DNA of 24,237 bases from a virus: the IMG/VR virus record IMGVR_UViG_3300006920_000244, positions 1-24,237 of that record; one strand, given 5' to 3'. The notes under the pieces are model-generated. The model saw nothing but the letters and a program-made list of their open reading frames with translations. It had not been told where the DNA came from and searched no databases. Numbering within the stretch: the first letter of the stretch is position 1; each line of letters begins with the position of its first letter. Below are positions 7,025-13,550 of the stretch, piece after piece. The translations under genes were made by a program, and so were the position numbers.

Positions 7025-9106
7025 ATGGTAGATAAGTATTTTGTAAACTGTAGAGGGGCAACTTTCAATAAAGTCCATACTGATGAGTGGGATAAGTCAG
7101 GAGGTCTTCCTAGGATGAGCACTCCTTTTCAACCAGTCACAGTTGATTACGATAAGGATTACATGACCTTTGCAGGGTCTACTAAAACTTCTAATTGGCT
7201 TCATTGGAATGATGACGAAGCTAACAGTCAACTAGATTATTTATCTAAAATAGGGGTAAATCTAATAAGGGTATACGCAGACCTGTTTACCTGGGATGCT
7301 TTAGGGAGTAGATATTTGCAATCGGTAGAGTCTCTAGCAAAACTATGCAACTCCAAAAAAATGTATATTCAATGGGTCTTATTTGATGGATATACTCAAG
7401 ACGATACTCCTTCTACCAATCATTCATTAGGGTATCTAGATCCCTCTACTATCCCTGAGGCGATGTCTTGGGGAATTCGTAGATGGCAGAGGTGCCCTAC
7501 TATTAACGAGAATAGCATTAGCGGAACCAGAGATTACTTTAAGTTAGTGGAGGACATTCCTAGTAGATCAGGTTCCTCATTATCTCCTAAAGTAGAATCT
7601 TACATATCTGATATGTTGTCAACCGCTGGAAAGTACAGATCGGCATTGTCGTGGGAAGTAATGCACGATGTCAACATTCTTGATACTGAGACTAATGCAT
7701 ATTCTTTTTTAATTGCTGCCATAAACAAGGTGAATTCGTTAAAGACTGCAAATCAAAAAACTACAATTTCGTCAAAATACTTAAATGCGTATAGTACTAA
7801 GGGGTCTAATGGTACACCCGATGTATACGATAGCACCTTAATAGAGCAAGTAATTCCTTTACTTGACTACGCTTGCGAGCTAACAATTAATTTTACAATT
7901 TTAGGCTTTATAAATTCTTACAGGAGATTACTTGATTTTTCTTCTAAAACTAAAAAGCCTTTTATGCTGATAGATTCTTTTAATGAGTCTTTATTGACTC
8001 CTTCTGAATTCTTTACTTTTGCAAAAGATTTCAATGTTGGAGTTATTTGTGAAGGCATGGTTGATCGAGCCATGAGTAGAAAGCCTAACAATGATACGAA
8101 AGGTATTTTGTATGATGACGGGTCTTGCAGAAGAAGTGTTGACGCTAGTGCTGTAAAATCTAAGGCATCTAATGACGGCATAGGGTTCACTAAATTAAGT
8201 TTACCTTCCGAGAAAACTGATTTCAACAATCTGTATAGTAAAGTAGCTTCTAGCTTTGAGAGGTTTGAAGCTCATGGTGACTTTGGTTATTGGACCTTTT
8301 CTTCGATTCATGAGGCTCATGAGGGGTACCCTGAGTTTTCGGGAACGCCTATAGGTTATCTGCCCATGGCATCTTCAGTATCGTCTACCAAGAACGGATG
8401 GGGAGTCGTAGGAGATGGGTTAGGCTACGGTTATGAGAGTAATTATTTATTTTCAAGTCTTAAACTTTGGGACCAGTATGGGAACCAGAACTTCGCAAGC
8501 TGGAAACTATTCCAACATATATCCGATCCTGTAGAAAGGGATAAGCAGGGATCTAAAATGCTGGCAAAGCTTATAAGGCTAACCCAAGACTTGGACATGA
8601 CATTCGGACATAATTTTCACAATAGCGAAGGGTATTCTATACCAAGTTTAGTGTCTTTTGCTACTCAAAATAATGTGCAGACTTATGCTTCGGGGTATTT
8701 GCCAACGTCCCTTACTAAAACTAGTAAGTACAATAAGAGTCCTTTAGTGGGGAGTCCTAAACTTCTTTCAAACTTATCTCCTTCTGATGGAGGGTACAGG
8801 CAATCAGTTACCGAATTAGATAAACCTCTTTGTTATTGGAATAGGCCCTCGGGGGCAGAATTCGCCAGCGGATGCTGTGACTACAGTGCAGCTATTACTG
8901 TAGGGACCATGGATACGGAATATACTGATATCTTAAATACAAAAATTGATTGGTCCTCTTACGACACTGATTTCTTCTATTGGTCGGCATATTTGTATAA
9001 TGCTTACGTTGAAGCTAATAATAGCTTAAAAAGTTATCTAGAAGCATTAGGAGATCCTAGGGTATCGAGCTACTTAGTTACCCAAACCCCAGTGGTAATA
9101 GGCTAG
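7025..9106 (+). CDS. GH5-like (clan GH-A) TIM-barrel protein with atypical active-site residues
   Basis: A 693-residue protein; the ATG lies two bases after the preceding stop. Residues about 50-375 follow the strand order of clan GH-A glycosidases. 'LSKIGVNLIRVYADLFTW' (residues 73-90) is the strand 2 theme. 'MYIQWVLFDGY' (113-123) is the next strand. 'ALSWEVMHD' (207-215) sits where the family has W-x-x-x-N-E. 'KKPFMLIDSFNES' (310-322) sits where it has K-P-x-x-x-x-E-[FY]-G. 'NVGVICEGMVDR' (337-348) looks like strand 8. In this reading the acid/base glutamate is Asp215, the preceding Asn is His214 and the nucleophile glutamate is Asp317. Activity is thus doubtful, or the domain may only bind glycan. 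Residues 380-693 form an unrecognised aromatic-rich region, perhaps for virion attachment. It converges with the minus-strand gene and shares four bases with it. Fold assignment is by eye only. Confidence 0.5.
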   Translation: MVDKYFVNCRGATFNKVHTDEWDKSGGLPRMSTPFQPVTVDYDKDYMTFAGSTKTSNWLHWNDDEANSQLDYLSKIGVNLIRVYADLFTWDALGSRYLQSVESLAKLCNSKKMYIQWVLFDGYTQDDTPSTNHSLGYLDPSTIPEAMSWGIRRWQRCPTINENSISGTRDYFKLVEDIPSRSGSSLSPKVESYISDMLSTAGKYRSALSWEVMHDVNILDTETNAYSFLIAAINKVNSLKTANQKTTISSKYLNAYSTKGSNGTPDVYDSTLIEQVIPLLDYACELTINFTILGFINSYRRLLDFSSKTKKPFMLIDSFNESLLTPSEFFTFAKDFNVGVICEGMVDRAMSRKPNNDTKGILYDDGSCRRSVDASAVKSKASNDGIGFTKLSLPSEKTDFNNLYSKVASSFERFEAHGDFGYWTFSSIHEAHEGYPEFSGTPIGYLPMASSVSSTKNGWGVVGDGLGYGYESNYLFSSLKLWDQYGNQNFASWKLFQHISDPVERDKQGSKMLAKLIRLTQDLDMTFGHNFHNSEGYSIPSLVSFATQNNVQTYASGYLPTSLTKTSKYNKSPLVGSPKLLSNLSPSDGGYRQSVTELDKPLCYWNRPSGAEFASGCCDYSAAITVGTMDTEYTDILNTKIDWSSYDTDFFYWSAYLYNAYVEANNSLKSYLEALGDPRVSSYLVTQTPVVIG
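9103..9106. other. CTAG shared by two convergent stop codons
   Basis: The plus-strand GH5-like gene ends in TAG at 9104-9106. The minus-strand gene ends in TAG on the complement of 9103-9105. The palindrome CTAG therefore provides both stops, leaving no intergenic base between convergent genes. No terminator-like hairpin with a T-run is evident on either side, so transcripts from the two strands probably overlap. Confidence 0.95.
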
Positions 9107-11484
9107 TATACCCTTCCCCCTTTAGCAATATGATTATGTTTAATCATTGCTGCTGGCAATACTTCTTCCGCATTTAAAGACTCTTCATAGGTGTAATTGC
9201 TTAAGTAGTTTTCTAACTTATTAATTACGTCATCTGCTGAGGTTCCTACAATCACTAAATTTTGATAGACAGTCCATCCTTGAGGGACAAAAGGAGTACT
9301 GTTTACTCCTGCATATATACTTCCGTATTGCATACCCATGTACATCTTTTGGCCGTAAGGGTCGTTATCCCATAAACCTCTACTAAATTTAGTAGCCCTA
9401 GCATCCCCATTGTTTGCCGTGCCATCATCAGTTATGGTACCACTTACAGCATAATTAGTAATATCACTGATAATATCTGTAGGGTACATCCAATTACTTG
9501 CGACATTTGAAGGACTATTTCCTTTATTAGGAGACATTACGTAGTATTTTCCTACTGCTACAGAAGATAGATCTCCAGGAGCATCATCATTTCTTTCTTG
9601 TATTACCATAACCTTTCTACTTCCTAGCCAGTGCTCAGAAGGAGAAACTCCATATATAGATGTAGAGTCTGTATATCCTTCAAATTTAGAAGTAAACTTA
9701 ACATATCCGTCCGCACCGCTTGTTACTACTTGTGCAAGACTCATAAAGTTTCCAGAAGCATCTGCTCCTTGAGTATTATCTCCTTTGTAGTTGTAAATAA
9801 CTTTTAACGCTTGCCGAAACTGACTTGATGCCTGAAGAGGAGGGAAAGCACTAAAAGTTACTCCTAATTCAAGAGCTTCCTGCCCAGAGACGCTGGTTCC
9901 GTTTGAGAAAGTAATCTTATGAACAGGCAGTCCCGACAACTTTATTTTTCTTTTATTTTCAGGAGAATAAACATACATTTCATTCATTCTTCCGTCTATA
10001 GTTCCTCCTAAAAGGGAGTTATAAGTCCCCCCTGTTCCCGCAAAATCAGCTTGCGACTCATGCCAATACTTCATAGTATCAAATACTTTGTTTTTAATTT
10101 TATCTGATAGTTTTACATCATTAGATTTTAAATAAACATCTGAATTTCTGTAATTATCAATACTAAACTTGGAAGATAAGTATACCCCATATAACTCTCT
10201 GTGTACTCCTTCTACTCCATTATGATTCACATCTTTTTGGAGGTACAGTCTTTGACCTCCGTTAAATATTTGATTTGTATCCACTGCTCCTCTTTCTGTA
10301 GCATTAATTGGTGTATCTAAAAATCCTTTTCCTACACCCTTCGAATCCCAATAATCACTTACGGAACTATTGGAGTAAGTGAACGGATATAAATAATAGG
10401 GGAACGCAGTAGGATCCCCTGAAGTTGCACCACCTCCCTTCAGTTCTCCTCCGAAATCCACAGGATACATGCCAGCTTTTATACTTCCTGAGTCTCCATC
10501 AATATCTACTTTAGAGTAGCATCCTACGGCGTTTGACTGCTGAAAAAAACCATGTATCTTTTCTGGAGTAAATGACCTAGCTTGAGTAATGCCTTTAACT
10601 TGTCTATACATTAACTGGCCCATTGCTGATCCTGGAATAGGGTTGTAGTATGTTAGGGGAAGGGGAGGGTCAAAGTATAGATCCTTTAGAGCGTAATCCT
10701 CCTCACTAGTACCAGTTGAGATTGCGTAAGACGCAAGGAAATCATAAAAGGCTCTAAAGGAGTCTTGTACTTGATAATCGCCATAGGATTGCGCCCCGTA
10801 TCCGAAAAGTCCATCTGGTTGCGTAATGATTGCCCCATCGGCATTCTCACACTCTGCCGATGGTTTGCTTATCCAAACGTCAACCATCCGACCACTATTC
10901 TCATCTACCAATAAAGTGTTATTACCAATAGTGATTACGTTATCTCCCGCGTACTTAGACTGAGTTCCTTCTTTGTAGGGCTTATACCAGTCAAAATACC
11001 AAGATAAAACTCTGTCATAATCAAATCCCCACCTGTTAGTACCGTATCCGTGCCTAATAGCTTCTCCCCCAAATCCTTGGTCAGTGTCATTAAAGTCTAA
11101 AAGGGCTGAAACCTCATCAGAAGCTAGAGTTCCTGATCCGAAATATTTTACATCATCCCAAGCTGATGCTTGAAATCTTCCTGTTACAAAATGGTATTCG
11201 TCTTCAAAAAACGCTCTCCTAGTGTTATTAATGCTTAAACTAGAAGTATCTACTTTTGGACGTGATTGCAGATTAGTAAGTGATTTTTGATTTGTTCTAG
11301 TAAGTTGAGGTCCGTAATCGGCAGAAGCGTTAATAGACTCTCCGCCAAGTGGAAACTCTTCTGAGTTAATGTATCCGTAATTAGGAGTTCTTGGGACAAA
11401 ATCGTCGTGATGCTCTCTTGATATTCTAGCCATGGTATATTGAGGTAATTTGTATACTGCCTCTAAATATCTATACAGATACAT
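9103..11484 (-). CDS. Large protein of unknown function encoded antisense to the baseplate operon
   Basis: A 793-residue uninterrupted frame, the only minus-strand gene in the window. In this AT-rich DNA a frame of that length is very unlikely by chance, and no competing plus-strand gene covers it. The protein is visibly rich in Tyr, Gly, Ser, Asn and Asp, with aromatic clusters such as 'VLSWYFDWYKPYKEG' (residues 159-173), and it has no evident signal peptide or membrane segment. This composition fits a secreted or virion-surface beta-rich protein such as an adhesin or fibre, but I recognise no family. It ends on the CTAG shared with the GH5-like gene. An alternative start at Met18 (base 11433, MARISREHH...) looks more like a natural N-terminus and would leave 69 bases for divergent promoters. 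Neither start has a clear Shine-Dalgarno sequence. Confidence 0.85.
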   Translation of the reverse strand: MYLYRYLEAVYKLPQYTMARISREHHDDFVPRTPNYGYINSEEFPLGGESINASADYGPQLTRTNQKSLTNLQSRPKVDTSSLSINNTRRAFFEDEYHFVTGRFQASAWDDVKYFGSGTLASDEVSALLDFNDTDQGFGGEAIRHGYGTNRWGFDYDRVLSWYFDWYKPYKEGTQSKYAGDNVITIGNNTLLVDENSGRMVDVWISKPSAECENADGAIITQPDGLFGYGAQSYGDYQVQDSFRAFYDFLASYAISTGTSEEDYALKDLYFDPPLPLTYYNPIPGSAMGQLMYRQVKGITQARSFTPEKIHGFFQQSNAVGCYSKVDIDGDSGSIKAGMYPVDFGGELKGGGATSGDPTAFPYYLYPFTYSNSSVSDYWDSKGVGKGFLDTPINATERGAVDTNQIFNGGQRLYLQKDVNHNGVEGVHRELYGVYLSSKFSIDNYRNSDVYLKSNDVKLSDKIKNKVFDTMKYWHESQADFAGTGGTYNSLLGGTIDGRMNEMYVYSPENKRKIKLSGLPVHKITFSNGTSVSGQEALELGVTFSAFPPLQASSQFRQALKVIYNYKGDNTQGADASGNFMSLAQVVTSGADGYVKFTSKFEGYTDSTSIYGVSPSEHWLGSRKVMVIQERNDDAPGDLSSVAVGKYYVMSPNKGNSPSNVASNWMYPTDIISDITNYAVSGTITDDGTANNGDARATKFSRGLWDNDPYGQKMYMGMQYGSIYAGVNSTPFVPQGWTVYQNLVIVGTSADDVINKLENYLSNYTYEESLNAEEVLPAAMIKHNHIAKGGRVY

Positions 11485-11502
11485 TTTTCTGAATATTTTA
11501 AA
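11434..11502. promoter_or_regulatory. Candidate divergent control region ahead of the gp25-like gene
   Basis: This is the only point where two genes diverge. If the minus-strand gene starts at Met18, 69 bases separate it from the gp25-like ATG; if at Met1, only 18. Three marks are seen. TCTAAATA at 11462-11469 on the plus strand is one base off the T4-type late box TATAAATA. TATACT at 11453-11458 resembles a sigma70 -10. ATTTTAAAAT at 11495-11504 is a perfect palindrome touching the gp25-like ATG; its minus strand contains a -10-like TAAAAT. All are AT-rich and could be chance. The stronger argument for a promoter is layout: a transcript from the left would have to read through 2.4 kb antisense to reach the wedge genes. 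Confidence 0.3.
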
Positions 11503-11946
11503 ATGGCAATTTCAAGCAACACAACAACTTTTGGAAATTTAGTTCCGGGGCCTATGCAGAGACCCGTTACAGGTCAGGATCCTAGATTAGTAGGTTTAGA
11601 GTACCCTGTACCTGTTGACCCTAAAAACGGATACTTCAGCAAGATGTCGGGACTATCATTAGTTAAGTCTAATTTAAGGTCTATTTTAAAGACGGAAAGA
11701 GGCGAGCGTTTTATGAGACCTGATTACGGGTGCAATTTGCGTAAGTTTCTAATGGAGCCTTTAGATGCTGTGACCTTTTCACTGATAAAAGAAGAGATTG
11801 TCATTGCCATACGTAGATACCTTAGCACAGTTTCTTTAGGAAAGGTTCAAGTGTTTGAAACTGTAGATTCTAACTTAAAAGTAAATCTCTTTTGCAACTA
11901 TAGAAATTTAACTTCGACTTCATTTAATGTCGGTGTAAGGATATAA
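11503..11946 (+). CDS. 25: Baseplate wedge protein gp25-like (GPW/gp25 family)
   Basis: A 147-residue protein, close to T4 gp25 (132 aa). The core is unmistakable: 'GLSLVKSNLRSILKTERGERFMRPDYG' spans residues 50-76, matching the family theme I-x-x-x-I-x-x-I-L-x-T-x-x-G-E-R-x-M-x-P-x-[FY]-G. The helix 'IKEEIVIAIRRYL' and the strand 'KVQVFET' follow. In T4, gp25 belongs to the wedge core with gp6 and gp7 and contacts the first sheath ring; TssE is its type VI secretion counterpart. About 45 extra residues precede the core. The usual Glu-Pro-Arg motif after the helix is not visible; this protein has 'RYLSTVSLGKVQV' there. It is the first plus-strand gene after the antisense gene, has no clear Shine-Dalgarno, and its stop overlaps the next start (TAATG). 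Confidence 0.93.
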   Translation: MAISSNTTTFGNLVPGPMQRPVTGQDPRLVGLEYPVPVDPKNGYFSKMSGLSLVKSNLRSILKTERGERFMRPDYGCNLRKFLMEPLDAVTFSLIKEEIVIAIRRYLSTVSLGKVQVFETVDSNLKVNLFCNYRNLTSTSFNVGVRI

Positions 11947-13550
11947 TGGTAGTATTTTCAGGAACGGTTCAATCAGATTTTTTAAAGAAACTTCCTTCTG
12001 AACTGGACAATAAGCAGGGACTCATAAATTTCGCTTCGTCGGACTTTAATTCTTTACGATCTAATCTGTTATCGTATGTAAAAGCTAATTTTCCTTTAGA
12101 TTATAATAACTTTGAAAGCTCTGACTTTGGAATGTTATTACTTGAGATGATGGCAGCGGTAGGGCACATTCAATCGAATAAGTCTGATTACCTTGCTAAC
12201 GAAAACTACATTGGAACGGCACGTAGTAGGGATAGTGTAAAGAGATTGATGGAGCTTATAGGGGTTCGGATGAAGGGTCCTATTGCTGCTGCTGCTAACG
12301 CATCCGTTACATACACTACGAACGCTGTTGCTGCTCCTTCTTCAATGACAGTAGCGGCTGTTGATAGAGTTAAATCAATTACGTCTCCTGAGGATGGAGC
12401 TACGTTAAGTTATACGTTATACAAAGTAAACTCAAACGGAACTGTAGACTTAACCACTCCTTCAGTTGATTTAGAATTTGAAGTTTCTTCTTCAGGCGGC
12501 ACAGTCTTGGTTACGGATGCGGTATTGTTGGAAGGAGCTTTGGTAAGAGAGAGGGGGACCTTTACGTCTCCTGAATCTATCCAATCAATCAATCTAGGTC
12601 AAGCCCCTTACATTGAGAAAAGTGCTCAGGTGTACCTAGAAGGAAATCCTCTAACCGAGGGAATTTATAAGGAAGAAGAAAATATCTACTTCGCCTCCGG
12701 CGGCACAGATAAGGTTTTTCAGGTAACTACTGATGAAACTTTTAGGGCTTCTCTTTTGTTCGGGGATAACAGTATTGGTCAAAGCCCTTCTATAGGAGAT
12801 CAATATACTGTCACTTATCGAGTTGGAGGAGGAACTAGAGGTAATATCGCAAATGGATCTTTAAACATTCCTATAACCATTACTTCCACGCTTGGCGCAG
12901 CTACGGAGCAGATTCAAGGAACCTTGGAAAATACTAGTGTAGGAACTGGAGGAAGAGGTGCCGAGTCTATAGCTCAAGCTAAAAGATATGCGCCACTAGT
13001 GTTTAGAAGTCAGGACCGGCTTGTAACTCTTTCTGATTATAAGGGGTTTGCTAATTTGTTTGCCTCTAACTACGGAAGCACTGGGAAGGTCACAGCCACC
13101 GTTAGACGAGCTTATTCTTCCGCTAATATGATAGACTTGTTTGTATTAGAACGAGCCTCAGACAGGCAACTGAGGCGTGCTACGAAGGAGTATAAGAGAC
13201 AGCTTCTGGCTGAGATACAAGACAAGAAGATGCTTACGGATGAGGTTGTCATCGTTGACGGATTAATCAGAACTTTAGATTTGATAGTAACTTTAACTGT
13301 AGATTCTAAATTCAGAAGAAATGAAGCTCCTTTAATTCAGAGTGCAAGAGCGTCCATTGAAAACTACATGAACATTGATAATACTGACTTTGCGGAGCCT
13401 TTCGTTCCTCAGGATCTTATTAGAACTGTTCTAGAGGATGAAACTAATATTAGATACGCAACGGTTGACAATGTGGAATCTGCAATTACAGTAGGCTTTA
13501 ATGAAATCATACAGCTTAATAACTTAACTGTCAAGGTAAATTACATCTAA
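11946..13550 (+). CDS. 6: Baseplate wedge protein gp6-like (baseplate J family)
   Basis: A 534-residue protein. The N-terminus (residues 33-107) has the gp6 pattern: 'FNSLRSNLLSYVKANFP', then 'NFESSDFGMLLLEMMAAVGHI', then 'ANENYIGTARSRDSVKRLMELIGV', where the family reads N-E-x-F-x-x-T-A and ends in L-G-[YV]. The central baseplate J signature lies at about 266-305: 'RASLLFGDNSIGQSPSIGD', then 'VTYRVGGGTRGNI'. Residues 341-367 ('IAQAKRYAPLVFRSQDRLVTLSDY') match the A-P-x-x-[FY]-x-x-x-x-R-x-V-T-x-x-D-Y motif. In T4, gp6 dimers build the inner ring of the baseplate and tie wedges together. T4 gp6 has 660 residues, so this copy is compact. AAGGA at 11937-11941 stands four bases before the ATG. 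Both ends overlap their neighbours as TAATG. Confidence 0.92.
   Translation: MVVFSGTVQSDFLKKLPSELDNKQGLINFASSDFNSLRSNLLSYVKANFPLDYNNFESSDFGMLLLEMMAAVGHIQSNKSDYLANENYIGTARSRDSVKRLMELIGVRMKGPIAAAANASVTYTTNAVAAPSSMTVAAVDRVKSITSPEDGATLSYTLYKVNSNGTVDLTTPSVDLEFEVSSSGGTVLVTDAVLLEGALVRERGTFTSPESIQSINLGQAPYIEKSAQVYLEGNPLTEGIYKEEENIYFASGGTDKVFQVTTDETFRASLLFGDNSIGQSPSIGDQYTVTYRVGGGTRGNIANGSLNIPITITSTLGAATEQIQGTLENTSVGTGGRGAESIAQAKRYAPLVFRSQDRLVTLSDYKGFANLFASNYGSTGKVTATVRRAYSSANMIDLFVLERASDRQLRRATKEYKRQLLAEIQDKKMLTDEVVIVDGLIRTLDLIVTLTVDSKFRRNEAPLIQSARASIENYMNIDNTDFAEPFVPQDLIRTVLEDETNIRYATVDNVESAITVGFNEIIQLNNLTVKVNYI

Noticed and set aside
7918-8229. A 103-residue minus-strand frame opposite the GH5-like gene
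   Set aside because: It is fully inside a well-supported plus-strand gene with conserved-looking motifs in that stretch (KPFMLIDSF, NVGVICEG), so it is a shadow frame.
8396-8465. 'VVGDGLGYGYES' in the GH5-like protein, recalling the GDS block of SGNH hydrolases
   Set aside because: The nucleophile Ser position is Gly, and no G-x-N-D or D-x-x-H block follows at the expected distance, so it is more likely just a Gly-rich turn.
10388-10395. Exact TATAAATA, a T4-type late promoter box, on the plus strand inside the antisense gene
   Set aside because: In AT-rich DNA a few such octamers are expected by chance (another is at 1230-1237 inside the hub-like gene), and it is more than 1 kb from the next plus-strand start.
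11485-11502. Possible rho-independent terminator between the divergent genes
   Set aside because: The ATTTTAAAAT palindrome has no GC stem or loop, and a terminator between divergent starts would make no sense.
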